From positions 20,961,594 to 21,025,593 of the forward strand of contig CM055881.1 in NCBI GenBank assembly GCA_029582165.1: a DNA stretch of 64,000 nucleotides, read 5' to 3'. The position numbers and the translations under genes were made by a program. Below, in pieces: positions 35,108 to 47,334 of the stretch. Source of the stretch: Portulaca oleracea. Taxonomy: Eukaryota; Streptophyta; Magnoliopsida; Caryophyllales; Portulacaceae. The notes under the pieces were generated by a model. The model ran no database searches. It saw only the letters and a program-made list of their open reading frames with translations, and was not told where the DNA came from. The number at the start of each line of letters is the position of its first letter. The first letter of the stretch is position 1.

Positions 35108-36346
35108 CAACTGTAACACCTCACAATCACCTTTGAAAAGGGGATGAAAAGAGGAGAGGAGATGTGGTAGAGGTGGTGCGCGGTGGCCGGCGACGGGTGA
35201 CGGCTGGCTGGAGGTGGACGCCGGCGGTCGGTTGGCAGGCAGGCGGCAGACATGGGCTGGCGTGGGTAGATGGATTGTCACAGGAGAGAGAGAGCAAGTG
35301 GGGGATTGTATTTGAATTTTAAATGAATAAAAGACCCTCCCCTCTTAAGTTAATACATATATATCCATGTAATTCTTGGCCAAAATAAAATAAAACTTCT
35401 TCCCTCTCTCCCTTAGGTAACCGGCCACTAGGGCCTGTTTAACCCAAAATTGTTAAAATTCTTATTTCCCCTCATACACATATATTCCCCACATTCCTAA
35501 AATACCTCAATCTTCATAACCGTAAAATACTCATGGTGACCCAAAATATAACATAAACCACCTCCTAATTTCCTATACTTATACCTTAATTTTTCATAAA
35601 AAGGGGATCCTAAAAAAATAGAGGTCTGGTAACTGAACTCGTACACGTACACAAACTAGAATATCTTGAAAATTATCGGGAAGAAATTCTTGAAGGACTT
35701 AAACTTAAAAAGGATTTAAGCCGATCGTTGCGCTGTTCAAGTCCTGCAAAACACACACTAGTTAGTAAAAATAAAGAAGCACGCGCTTTAATTTATTTGG
35801 TGAGTTATCTTTTAATCTTGATTAATTACGCTAATTCACTACAACATGAAACACTTGCGGCGACCGCCCAAGGCGACCGATATGTATCGGTCGCTCCTAT
35901 CGACACGGGCGACCGATAGGAAGCGACCGATACCATATCGGTCGCTAATCAGCGACCAATAAGGTATCGGTCACCATTTAGAGCGTATCGGTCGCTGATG
36001 CAGCAACCATTATCGTATCGGTCGCTGCCTATCGGTCGCTGGGCGTAATTAATATCACAACGATAAATTCAATTGGCTGTTGAAATTTATCGGTCGCTGT
36101 GCCAGCGACCCCTTTAATGTGACAACGTCAATTGCAATTCGAACAGACGCTCTATCTCTTTCTCTCATTGCTCACTCTCACTCTCTCTCACCGACGCCAA
36201 CCACCACCCACTCCGGCCACGACCGTCGACTTCGGCCGACACCGCGGAACCCGGCGACCACCGTGCATACATCTCCGGCAACCATCGACGCCAATATCTC
36301 CGGCAACCACCAATGTGAGTCCCCTAATTTATTTTTGTAGTTAAAT

Positions 36347-36955
36347 TGTTGATTTTTAATTGTAAAATTCATATATGTTGTTGAATTTGAGTAATTTATT
36401 TGAGTAATTTCAGTGTGGTTATGGTTTGAAATTCAAATTTAGGGTAGTGCTTAGTGTTAGTCAAGTTTAGGGTTTGAAATTCGATTTAGAATAGTGTTTT
36501 GAATATAAATTTTTAGGGTGAATTATGAATGTTTAGAGTTTATTATAAGATTAGGATGTTAGGGTTTGAAATTAAAGTTAGATTATTGTTGTTTAGGCGA
36601 GTAAGAGTATATGTTGTTGAACTTGTTGATTTTTAATTGTAAAATTCATATATGTTGTTGAATTTGAGTAATTTCAGTGTGGTTATGGTTTGAAATTCAA
36701 ATTTAGGGTAGTGTTTAGTTTTAGTAAAGTTTAGGGTTTGAAATTCAATTTAGAATAGTGTTTTGGATGTAAATTTTTAGGGTGAATTATGAATGTTTAG
36801 AATTATTATAGTATTAGGATGTTAGGGCTTGAAATTATAGTTAGAATATTGTTGTTTAGTAAAGTAAGAGTATATGTTGTTGAATTTGTTGATTTTTAAT
36901 TGTTAAATTCATATATATTGTTGAATTTGAGTAATTTATTTGAGTAATTTAGGTT
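36347..36955 (+). repeat. about 280-bp tandem duplication in the CACTA element
   Basis: The segment from TTGATTTTTAATTGTAAAAT (36347) recurs at 36629, including TGGTTTGAAATTCAAATTTA and GTGAATTATGAATGTTTAGA, and a third, partial copy begins near 36888. The copies differ at scattered positions. Confidence 0.85.
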
Positions 36956-37329
36956 TTATGGTTGATGAAAACCTTACGCAAGGGAAGCTACTAGGATTAG
37001 GTGATGAACAAAACCTAGAAAAAAAGTACATTTTATTAAAGTTTAGGAGAACAACGACATTATAGAGAATATCATCCCAACTTGAAATCAAATAAAACAC
37101 TGCCGATGAGTACCTTTTTCCATGAAATTCATTGGAGTTCGTCGCTAAACAACATATTGAAAAGTTGGGGATTATCATCCTCAGTCTTTGAAATGTTGTT
37201 TTAGCACACTTCAAATTCATTTGAAGCTACGACATGGAAAACGTTAATATCTTACGTGTAATATTTAGGGTTGAGCATTAGGTAAGTTAACATTTATAGT
37301 AGCTTAGGAATGGTTGAGTCAATTTGGAT

Positions 37330-38220
37330 GATTTTGGTTGTTATTAGTAAGTGAGTTAGCAATTATGTTTGGTTAGGAACAATGTTACGCGGCTGTCAAC
37401 TTCATAGGCTAACTTAATTGAAGGGACGTCTTCAAACAACAAATTCATACTTGTTATAAGGAACAATCTGTCATAGTTTTATAAATAGGTCATTATGTGC
37501 TTGCGACGTATGAATGCTGGTCGTGATGCATTCAATTTAGGAAAAACTTATGGGACGAACACTCAAGAAATCAAATCTTGATTTCCTGGGAGTTTGTCTC
37601 ATAACTTTTTGCGAAACTAAATGCATCAGGACCAGCATTCATACGTCGCAAGCCCATGACGATCTATTTATAAAGTTCTGACAGATTGTTCCCCATAACA
37701 AGTATGAATCTGTTGCTTGAAGACGTCCCTTTAATTAAGTTAGCCTACAAAGTTGGTCGCATAAATTTGTTGCTAACCCAACCTAATTGCTAACTTAATT
37801 ACTCATAACTCCAAATGAAGACATTAATTGTAAATAATTATGTCACGTCCATTTACGTAATCAACAACAAGTTGCTACATAAGTGCTCAACAACCATTTA
37901 GGTAGCTTAGTTGTAGATGTCATAAAAAAGTGTCGAGTTTGGATGATTTTGGTAGTTATTAGTTAGTGCGTTAGGTATTATGTTTGATTAGGAATGAATT
38001 TACACGACTGCCAACTTTGTTGGATAACTTAATTAAAGGCAGGTCTCTAAATGCCAATTCATCCTTGTTGTGATCAACAAGTTGTCGGAGTTATATGTAC
38101 GGGTGATCAACCGCTTGTGACATCCCAAATGTCGGTCGTTGTGTATTTAGTATCCCAACCACTTATAAAATGAAAACCCAAGAACTCAATCTTGATTTCT
38201 TGGGTGTTCGTTTTATGTGT
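37330..38220. repeat. three-copy block: plus, inverted, plus
   Basis: Copy A (about 37330-37585) is followed by its complement, copy B (about 37590-37800), around the centre AATCAAATCTTGATTT. Shared landmarks are GAAGGGACGTCTTC, GCGACGTATGAATGCTGGTC and its reverse GACCAGCATTCATACGTCGC. A more diverged direct copy C follows at about 37955-38220. A and B could fold into a hairpin of more than 200 bp. Confidence 0.85.
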
Positions 38221-38224
38221 GTTT

Positions 38225-38835
38225 GGGATTGTGTTTGAACTCCGGCGTGTGGCTGTTGGACTTTTATGTGTGTTTGGGATTCTATTTTAACTCTGGCGTG
38301 TGGCCGTTGAACTTTTATGTGTGTTTGGGTTTGTGTTTGAACTTCGGCGTGTGGCCGTTGATCATATTTTGGATTTTGGGTTGTGTCTGAACTCCGGCGT
38401 GTGGCCGTTGATCATATTTTGTTTTTTGGATTGTGTTTGAACTCCGGCGTATGGCCATTGAACTTTTGTGTGTGTTTGGGATTGTGTTTGAATTCTGGTG
38501 TGTGGCCGTTGAACTTTTATGTGTGTTTGGGATTGTGTTTGAACTCCGGCGTGTGGCCGTTGAATGTTTATGTGTGTTCGGGATTGTGTTTGAACTTCGG
38601 CGTGTGACCGTTGATCATATTTTGTTTTTTGGATTATGTTTGAACTCCGGCGTATGGCCGTTGAACTTTTGTGTGTGTTTGGGATCGTGTTTGAATTCCG
38701 GCGTGTGGCCGTTGAACTTTTATGTGTGTTTGGGATTGTGTTTGAACTACGGCGTGTGACCGTTGGACTTTTATGTGTGTTTGGGGTTGTGTTTGAATTC
38801 CGGCGTGTGGCCGTTGATCACATTTTGTGTTTTGC
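38225..38835 (+). repeat. 51-bp minisatellite, about 12 copies
   Basis: Units built on TTTGAACTCCGGCGTGTGGC + CGTTGAACTTTTATGTGTG recur every 51 bases (for example 38237, 38288, 38339, 38390, 38441, 38492, 38543, 38594, 38645, 38696, 38747 and 38798). Two unit types alternate irregularly, one with GATCATATTTTG after the core. Because 51 is a multiple of three, several frames stay open with a 17-residue period, but the peptides have no protein-like features. Confidence 0.92.
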
Positions 38836-38937
38836 TACTTATGATACAATAAAGTGGTGAATCTCGTCTCTCCCAGATAATAGTATTATGGCTCTTTTAG
38901 TTTTACTACTTATGATGCAATACATCCATCCCAAATT

Positions 38938-39331
38938 TGCTACTTATGTATGAATGCCTACAGGAAACTTTTCGCCAAAAATGCTCTGAGCATGGCATTC
39001 TGGAAAACTCCCCGGAAGCTAGGGAGTTGTACCTCCAATAGGCAGCGGGTACAAACCCAAAGACCAAGCTGTCTATGGTCTTGGGAGTGCGACATCGATG
39101 TTCTATGATACTCCATCCCCCGCCCAGGGTAGTTCTTCGAGTCATGCCAGAGTAACCCCGTCACATGATGCTATTCTTAGGGATCAAGTTGCTGCGCATT
39201 CATTTGCCCTCTCCCAAATCCAAAGGCAGCTGACACAAGTTTGGCAACAACAACAACAGGCTGGTAGTTCTTGTTCCCCATCTCAATATTTAAACTTATC
39301 GGCATCCCCTCAACCCCCTCCCCAACCATGA
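38938..39331 (+). pseudogene. En/Spm-type transposase C-terminal remnant
   Basis: The plus strand reads YECLQETFRQKCSEHGILEN, then SPEARELYLQ, a stop (TAG at 39040-39042) and AAGTNPKTKLSMVLGVRHR. This agrees with the conserved stretch near the end of plant Ptta/En/Spm-type transposase-accessory proteins (E...W.....G....GR.YGLG-like region). After a frameshift near 39095 the Ser/Gln-rich tail MFYDTPSPAQGSSSSHARV... LSQIQRQLTQVWQQQQQ ends at TGA 39329-39331. Confidence 0.7.
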
Positions 39332-40023
39332 ACCTTATACATGTTTGAACTTATGAATTTTTAGTTAGTATATGAACGATCAAGTTAGTTAGTATATGTA
39401 TGAATGTTTAACATATGTATAAAACTTATGTATGAATTTTCAATACTATATATGTATAATTATGTTATGTATGAAACTGACAGGTGAATAAATATGCAGC
39501 TGATTATATATGTGTGTTTGTGTGTGTGTGTATATGTATATATAATAGCAGCGACCGATAATTCATAAACATAACGACCAATACAGCTTGATTATAACCG
39601 ACTCAACCACAATATTTAATTTAAAAAAAAAATTAAAATCAGCGACCGATATGTATCAATCGATGTGTAACGGTCATTGTTTAGGGACCGTTAACCAGCG
39701 ATCGATACAGTATCAGTCGCCAATTTTGTGGCCGATAAACAGCGACCGATACACTATAGGTCGGTGATTAGCGACCGATACGTATCGGTCCCTGTTGTGT
39801 TTATCGGTCGCAAACTTGGCGACCGATACATATCGGTCGCCCGGATTGGAAAACGACGGATATGCAGCGACCGATACATATCGGTCGCTGATATCGGTCG
39901 CCCGCCCTCTCCAGCGATTGATAGAGGCCAACAGCGACTGATATAAACGATCGCCGCAGGCCTGTTCTGTTGTAGTGATTAACACGTATTAAGGAGAGAT
40001 TTTTCTTGGGTTATTACAATGAG

Positions 40024-40671
40024 CATGGCCAAGTGGAGCTTAAATTATCTAGGGAGAAAGTGGGTAATCTTGACTACATAATTCTTGCGATAAGGCACCC
40101 ATGACTTACACTTTCTCCCGTAGCCCATCTTTAAGGTGATTTAAGTTATGGGAGAGGGTACTCATTTTCATTAGCGATCCTAACTTAATTACATTTTATA
40201 TCGTAGTTCATAAGTAGTGATAAATATATGTGAATCTAAGTCATAAGCAGCATTAAGAAGAACACATGTTTATTTATTACAAGTCTTTAACATAACTTTA
40301 TATAGTTGACCCTTAAAAGTGGGCTTAAGAATCAGCTTAGGCCAAACGGTCTTAGCTTCTTTTTGGGCCCCACTTCTTAGGTAGTTTGTGTGATTTTGTG
40401 TGGGCTAGGATGATACCCAACACAGTCTGGGCATTGGACTGACTCAAGCTTTTTTTTTTTTTTTTTTTTTACGAAAAAAGAAAGAAAGATTCACATAGAG
40501 AAACATAGCATGCACATCAGGGGTTAAGCTTAACCAAGACTCTAGGTTTATGGATTACTAAGTTTAGGATATGATAGGGTACCACATGTTCTCGCTTTGC
40601 CGCATTTCACCTATATGGAATTTATAGGTAAAGTGTGTCAGATGTTGCTCGTTGAACTTGATCAAGGAGGC
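40024..40671. other. repeat-like DNA between Ty3 and hAT elements
   Basis: The start continues the tandem repeat unit of 31697. A 24-base poly-T lies at 40451-40474. No coding sequence is supported. Confidence 0.5.
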
Positions 40672-42095
40672 CTTAGACTTAGGGTTGTTCATAATCTAGT
40701 CCGGACCAAAAAATGGAATGGACTAAAAGGACCGAATTCGGTCTAGAAAATATCAAAGTTTGGTCTTCGGTCCAATCCTTTGACTGAACCAAAAGACAGA
40801 AGACTGGACCGAGGACCAAATGAGAATAGTCCTTAGGGTTTTCATATGAGTCACTTGAGTGACTTTTCTCCACAATCCACTCTCTAAGGCACCTCTCTCT
40901 ACTGTTTTCAGTTTTCATTTTCAAAATCTCCCTTCTCCCTCTCTCACTGTCTCAGTCTCTCACCATCGCGGCCTCGCTCTCGCTTCTCCCTCAGTCTGCA
41001 GCCGAAGTCGCTCCGTCGTCCCTCCGTCGAAGTCGCTCCATCGTCCAACTTGGTTTCACGTCTGAACGCCTCTTTTACTGTTCGAGCTGTCGAAGTCTCT
41101 CCTGGCAGCGTCGAAGTCTCTCCGGCCTCCACCCACACGACCTCATCACTGCTGCTCTCCGGCATCCACCCTCTGTGTCTCTCGACTCTTAGCATCTCCC
41201 CGGGCATCGTCACTCGTGAGATGTGGGTAAGTTAAGATCTCTAGCCTTGTTGTGATGTAAATGTTTGTTCAATGGCTTCTTTTAATTGCATTGCTAATTT
41301 TCTATGAATCTATGATGTTTGTTCAATGACTTCTTTTCATTTTATTGCTATGATGTTTAAGTTCACATATTATTATGATGTTTGTTCAATGCCTGAAGTC
41401 TCTACTCTCTATTGATATACAATGTTTGGTGAGTGAGTATTTATTATTCCATTAGCTAATAATGTAGCAGCTGATGAAGTAAATTGAAGATACTTGATGG
41501 TTATACATTGTTCAGAACTAGTTATGAGATTAGCTTCTCTTGAAGTCTTTTCTACAACGTAGGCTTGACTTTTTCCTGAGTATCCATTAACAACGCCACA
41601 GTATACTCCACAAGGGCCCTATCCGCAATCTTTGATTTTTAGTGGCTGCATAAAGATGCTCATTACCATTTCAATGAGTGTTTGTATTGTGAGTTTCATC
41701 TTTGATATTTTTGATACTCCACAGTATACTCACTTTTGTAACCGTGTTAAAGCTTTGAATGATGTTTTTGATTTTTTTTTTATGCTTTCGGTCTAAACTA
41801 AAATGCCAATGAGTGTTTGTATTGTTAGATTGATCTTTGATGTAAACAATAGCCTCCTAATGTTTATGATGTTTAATTTATGTAGCTTGCGCTGCCTCTA
41901 CATCTAAATCATGAATGTTGAGTGTTTTTTTAATAGGTGTATTATGTAAACAATAGACTCAGTACTATAGGTAAACACAGAGCCTCCCTCAACTTGGTCT
42001 CGAAATGTATGTTTGCTATATTTAGACTTTGCTATTTTATTTATGATGGTTATATCCTATTTAGATTTACTTAGTACATTTATTTGCTTTGCTAG

Positions 42096-44563
42096 ATGAG
42101 CCCCAAATCCAAAAAGAGAAGAGCTTCAACTGAAGAGGAAGTGGAGGATGTGGAAGTACAAGGAGGTCCTCAAGGGGATGAGAGTGACACTGAGTAAAAC
42201 GAGGAGGAGGACGTTGAAGTACTTGAGCCAAGCAACAACAAAGGGCCAGAAAGGGCAAGAAAGGCTCCAAAAAAGAGGTTTGAATGTTGGAAGCACTTCA
42301 ATGAAATCAAGGTAAATGGTATTTTGCAAAAAGTTGTATGCAAATGGTGTCAAGAATACAATGCCCACACTGTTAAAAATGGCACAACAAAGTTGAGCAA
42401 ACATTATAAGAGCTACACACACAAACCCATTAACCAAAGTAAACAATCAGAGTCTCTTACATAGACTACTTTTGTGTTTGGAAAAGTTGGGGATGGGGAC
42501 AATGAGACATTGAAACCATGGGTATTTGATGCGATTGATGTTAGGCAGGCCCTTGGTGAGATGATAATAATTGATGAGTTGCCATTTAGATTTGTCGAAA
42601 ATGTGGGGTTTAGAAAATTTATGGCCAAAGCTTGTCCACAACTTGTCTTACCTTCATGCATTACTATTACATGAGATATCTATGATATATATGTAAATGA
42701 GAGGGTGAGATTGAAAGATTTTCTTGCAAAATCATGTGATAGGGCGTGTGTTACTACTGATACTTGGACTTCTCTTCAAAGGATTAACTATATGGTTGTG
42801 ATTGCCCATTTTGTTGATTATGACTGGAATATGCATAAGAAAATCATAAGTTTCTATACAATTTCTAGTCATAAAGGCGATGATATAAAGAAAGTCCTTA
42901 ATAAGTGCTTGGATGATTGGGGTTTAGGATCTAAATTGTACATGCTTACTATAGATAATGTTGGGAGCAATAGTGTTGTATGTAGAGCTCTTGTCCAGAA
43001 TTAAAAGCACTGTGTTCACCATCTTTTTTCCAATGGGGATTTCTTGGATGTTAGATGTACGACACACATTCTTAATTTGATTCTTTGGGATGGTTTGAAG
43101 GTGGTTAGGAAATATGTGAAACGGGTTAGAGCTGCTATGAGGTTCATTAAGCAATTGCCAATAAAAGCAAAGCATCCGTGTCTCTTGGTGCTCCTACCAG
43201 ATGGAACTCCACTTACAAGATGCTTAGCACCGCAAAAGTGTATGAGGATGTATTTTTTTTTGTATGCTCAAAGAGACCAATACTTTGTTGCAGATCTTTC
43301 CAAAGATGATGAAATAAATAGACCTCTCAATGCCAATGATTGGAAACTAGTGAAAAACTTTGTGATCTTTTTTGGAGGTTCTATAATGCTACTTTGAAAT
43401 TGTTTGGCACTTCTTATGTGACTTCCAATATACTTTTTCTTGAGATAGTGGCTATTCATAAAATGTTGACTAGTTTGGAAGAAGAAGTTGAATACATTGA
43501 TGGGAATGAAAATGATGGTGAGTCTATGCTTAGGGTTTCAAACTTTGTAGAGATAGCTAGGAAGATGAGGGAGAAATATGAAAAGTACTATGGTGACCCT
43601 GAAAAATGAATCCCTCGGTGTTTATTGCTCCTATCTTTAACCCTAAAGTGAAAGTAGATGGTCTTAAGGCGGCTCTTTGTAAGGTGTTTGGTGAAGAAAA
43701 GGCTCACTCTTTACCTATAAAGGCGAAAGAGAAATGTGAAAGTTTGTTTGATGAGTACTTGCGATTGTCCAATAAATTAGTGATGATAGTATGCCAACGA
43801 CGGACAATTTGAATGTAAGTGGCTCAAGTACTCCAACTATAGGAGGTGATTCCATTTTGGGTGAGTTATTGAGGGATCGAAAGAAGGATGGTGGGTCAAG
43901 GACAAACTTGCAAAAGTACTTTAATGAAGCACCTTAAGATGAACTAGCCAACAATGATGTTTTAGGATGGTGGAAACTATATGGGCTTAGATTTGCTATT
44001 GTTGCTAGTATGGCTCATGATATTCTATCTATGCCCGTTTCGATAGTTGCATCAGAGTCTGCATTTAGTGCCGGATGACGCCATTTGGACTCATTTAGGA
44101 CAAGTTTATCTCCACGTGTAATTGATTTCAATCATTGTATTTGAATTGTCCATTTTGTTTACATTTTAGATATTATATAACTTTATTATTTGTATTACCT
44201 TTACTAAGTGATTGATTTTTGTTTTATTACGGTTGCAACTTGTATGGAAGATGGTCCAAGCCCTCATATGTGCTCAAGATTGGCTTAGGCCAAGTAGTAG
44301 GATCAAAGATGTTGATGAGACCTTACACAATCTAGAAGACGCGGAGAAAGGTAATTTTTTAACTTTGAAGGTTATTGTTTTGAAATTATGAGTTAGTTTA
44401 CGATAATACTTCTTTGAGTTCTTTCATTATTATGATATTAATATACTTGCATATTCTAATATTTGATCTTTTGTTTTTATTTTAATAATGTAATTTAGAT
44501 GTCACTAGCATTAGTGAGAAGGATAATGTGATAGATGTGCTTGACAAGTTGACGGTTGCTTAA
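42096..44563 (+). pseudogene. hAT (Ac-type) transposase
   Basis: From MSPKSKKRRAST at 42096 the acidic N-terminus is broken by a stop at 42196. A BED zinc finger follows (CWKHFNEIKVNGILQKVVCKWC ... KLSKHYKSYTH, 42276-42423), then the RNase-H-like region: FRFVENVGFRKFMAKACPQL, a stop at 42672, TTDTWTSLQRINYMVVIAHF (42754) and LTIDNVGSNSVV (42945). The insertion/alpha-helical region is frameshifted at 43130-43400. The hAT dimerisation domain (VLGWWKLYGLRFAIVASMAH, IVASESAFSAG, RTSLSPRV) lies at 43955-44125, and an end exon (CAQDWLRPSSRIKDVDETLH) at 44265-44350. Such transposases cut and paste hAT elements; this copy has at least five stops. Confidence 0.9.
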
Positions 44564-44749
44564 CGTAATTTTATTGATTATTACTAATTAATTATCAATT
44601 CATCATTACATTTGACAATAATATATTTTTTCAACTTTTTAATGACTAATTTGAACTTTGACTATGCAAGGAGTGGACATCAAGCAAATCATGTACAAAT
44701 GTACTCATGTACTTATCATTAGTGAACGATAGGCTCGATGCCAAGATTG

Positions 44750-45494
44750 AGGGGCGGATCCAGTATATATTTAGTGGAGTCAAGTGACTCCACTGAAATT
44801 TTGGGAAAAAAAATTCTGTTGTAGAAAAAAAAAATGTATAACTAATATCTACATGGTAACTGCGTTAATGGATGTTAATTAGTAGTTACTCTAGTGATCT
44901 GTGGTTATACTTGCTTTGAGGTGCGAGTTTGAATCCTCATTGATGGAGTTAGTGGGTTTTTTTTTAAACAAAATAATTTAAAAGGAAACTGTTTATGATA
45001 TTGTATATACGTTAACTGTATGCATGATTGCATGTACATGTCATAGATAATTTGTTTAGTAGGTTGTGCATCTAATTAGTAGCAGTAAGTTGCGAGTGTT
45101 CAAACCTTCATAGACGTAAATGTGGTGGTTTTCGTTTTTGTTTTTCTATTCGATTTTGTTTTTCCAAATTTGGCTTCATAATTGAACTATCATACAATTT
45201 TGGTTCATGGAATCCCCATCGTTGTTTTGGATCTAAAAAAAGAAAACCTCATCATCACCGACATAATCCATATTTGCTCTGAAGACCAAAACAAGTATTA
45301 AAAAAATCTAAAATTTTAAGCAAAACAAGATACGCAAATACACTCACCATCTACTGTTTTCTTTGTCCTCCAAACTTGAACCGAAAGATTTTATGAGAAG
45401 TGGCCAGAAAAATAATAATTAAGTTTTTAAGTGTCGTTACATTTTATGTTTTTTAGCCAATTAATTTTTTGACTCCACTGATTATAAATCTTGG
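44750..45494. mobile_element. small MULE-like non-autonomous element in the hAT
   Basis: Ends AGGGGCGGATCCAG and CTTGGATCCGCCACT form terminal repeats, extended by TTAGTGGAGTCAA near the left end and its complement at the right. The 10-base duplication GCCAAGATTG stands at 44740-44749 and 45495-45504, matching the 9-11 bp of Mutator-like transposons. The interior (745 bp) is non-coding. Confidence 0.85.
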
Positions 45495-45970
45495 ATCCGC
45501 CACTGCCAAGATTGCAGGATGCCAAGACTCAAGAGTGAAGACTATGCTAAGAACTTGCTTGTTACTTTCTAGTTTTATTATTATGCATTTATGTACTTTG
45601 TTGTTTGAATTGTCAACAACTTATTAATGGTTATGTAAGGACTTACTAGTTACTACTTACTAGAGTATTGGACTTTGTCAAAAAGTCCTCGGTCTAGTAC
45701 GTTTTTCGGTCCGGATTGGAGACTTAAACTTTATGTTATGTAGTCCTACTTTCAAGAGGCAAAACGTTCGAATTAAGTATTAGTTTGTATGTTGAACTAT
45801 TTGCACGGGTTTAGTTCACACAAAATTTGATAGCAAAATGCCCCTTATTCGGTTAGTCCAGTTCCGGACCGAAAAAAGTTCGGTCCAGTCCTCGGTCCAT
45901 ACGAGTCCCTTGTTCGGTCTTCGGTTCAGTCCGCTGTAGTCTCGGACCGACGAACAACCCTACTCAGACT

Positions 45971-47334
45971 GTAACATGGGTGAGAGGAGAGACCAAATGC
46001 TTGGCGATGTAGACTCCGCCACATAAATAGTGATCACTCGCTCTTGGGATAATTCCTAGGTTATAGTCTAAACCAACGCTTTTGTGCTCCCTTGTCATAC
46101 AACCCGAGACTAGCATGGTATGTAAGATGCCTATAGGAATAATAGAATCGCGAAATAAATTAACCTCTCCCTTTCAAATTTCATTCAAAAAATTGATTCA
46201 TTCAAGTTTTACCCTCTTTTTAAGTCTAAATCGCAAATGGAGTCCCCAATCAGTAAATCCCAAAAAATTCATGTTCAGGAAATTAGTTTTGTCGATGCTA
46301 ATCAAGGGATACAGAGTCGATTGAGGTTGCTTAATCCTTAAATAAGGATGTTTTTCTTTCAGAAGGGTTTAACGATTCTTAAGAATCATAAGTTTATAAA
46401 TTAAATTTAGAAGTTTGATCCATTTGAAAGATCAACGAAAATCCTTTACTTGGGAATCACCATGCCATGACCATATAGGATCAAAAGAGTCACTAGACTG
46501 ACCCTAAAGACCAAATGGCCTACACTGGATCAGGCTAGTGATCCTTTGATCACTGGACCCAAAAATAGGTTACAAAACAAAGCAAAGGTCGTTTGGCCTT
46601 GGCTACTGTTTCTATCAATTTCTGCTCCTTAGTCATTGCATTTTGATGGTCAAGATATGGATTGGATTGATCAAGACAAACAAACGAGAAAATCCATAAA
46701 CCGAATTATGTACAATGTGATTAAAGGAGTCGCTAGTTGATTTTAAGGAAATCAATAAACCTTAAAGAAGAAAACTCCGGCCTGCGAACCCGAAATCCAA
46801 GCTCGGGGGTAAGGTTACGAGCCCAAGAGTTAGACTAGCCTGTTTCAAGAAAAGGCTCTACTAAAACCAACTTAAAATGATAGAGAGCGGGGAGAAGTTT
46901 AGAAGAATTTCACGGTAAATATGTCCATATCATGCATGTTTAAAGAGTTTTTACAAAATGCACAAGTATAATAAAGAAAGGTTACATGATTATAAAATAA
47001 TGAGAATAAATATGAACATTCTAACCTTGCTCAAACACAAAGCATGCAAAAAGAGATTAGTATGGAGGGAGACAAGAGAGAAAACTTTGAGGTAAATATG
47101 TTGGGAATCTCTTGTATGTCGTTGAACATGGAATGGAGGGGGATATTTATTGGTGGAGTAAAGGTGGATGAATATAGTAATGCAAGACACGATCCACTTC
47201 TCAAGACCAAAGTCCCACCATATAGGCTGTTTGGCCTTGATATCTACATCAGTTTATGCAATTCCATGGTTTGTTGGATTGTGTTGACTAAAGTGAGGCA
47301 TGGACCGCCGACGTGGGAATGAGTGAAGGTCTTT
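45971..47334. other. LTR-retrotransposon-like non-coding DNA
   Basis: No coding region is supported. The continuous non-coding text, with phrases such as GATCCTTTGATCACTGGACC, looks like LTR or UTR sequence of a large Ty3 element, continuous with 40024-40671 across the hAT insertion. Ends could not be found. Confidence 0.4.

Larger units (their letters stand above)
35837..39977 (+). mobile_element. CACTA transposon, 4.14 kb, with transposase remnant
   Basis: Ends CACTACAACA and TGTTGTAGTG with the 3-bp duplication ATT (35834-35836, 39978-39980). Both ends carry many copies of GCGACCGATA/TATCGGTCGC as sub-terminal repeats (about 35860-36110 and 39550-39960). A leader exon-like region with a GTGAGT donor stands at 36130-36313. 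The interior has a tandem duplication, a three-copy hairpin-forming block, a 51-bp minisatellite and the 3' part of a plant En/Spm-type transposase gene. The catalytic TNP2 region is missing, so it is non-autonomous. Confidence 0.92.
31838..40018 (-). mobile_element. Ty3/gypsy remnant with gag only, split by a CACTA element
   Basis: Outer ends are TGTAACACCCCC (31838) and GGGTTATTACA (40018), with ATGAG on both sides (31833-31837 and 40019-40023). On the minus strand, gag (33237-34131) lies downstream of a standard primer-binding site at 35096-35107, next to an LTR that starts TGTAACACC at 35112. No protease, reverse transcriptase or integrase is seen. The left end region does not align with the right LTR by eye, so the element may be a recombinant of two families or badly deleted. 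Confidence 0.7.
35112..40018 (-). repeat. 5' LTR of the Ty3 remnant, interrupted
   Basis: The LTR runs 35112-35836 and resumes at 39981-40018 after removal of the CACTA element and one copy of its ATT duplication, about 760 bp in all. It begins TGTAACACCTCACAATC and ends TTATTACA. A GC-rich tract at 35170-35270 (GGTGGCCGGCGACGGG) may be part of its transcribed region. Confidence 0.7.
40680..45962 (+). mobile_element. hAT transposon with decayed transposase
   Basis: Terminal inverted repeats TAGGGTTGTTC and GAACAACCCTA lie between the 8-base duplications CTTAGACT (40672-40679) and CTCAGACT (45963-45970), which differ at one base. Sub-terminal GGTCCGGACC/CGGTCC-type words repeat at both ends (40695-40830 and 45690-45950). 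A leader exon ends at a GTAAGT donor at 41227, and the coding exon begins after an acceptor at 42096. The transposase has several stops. A 745-bp MULE-like element lies inside its 3' part. Confidence 0.92.

Noticed and set aside
38225..38835. CRISPR-like array
   Set aside because: Units are contiguous and variable without unique spacers, and the DNA is a plant transposon.
38383..38860. Overlapping open frames with 17-residue repeats as a repeat protein
   Set aside because: Open in more than one frame only because the 51-bp units lack stops; no start context, signal or codon bias supports translation.
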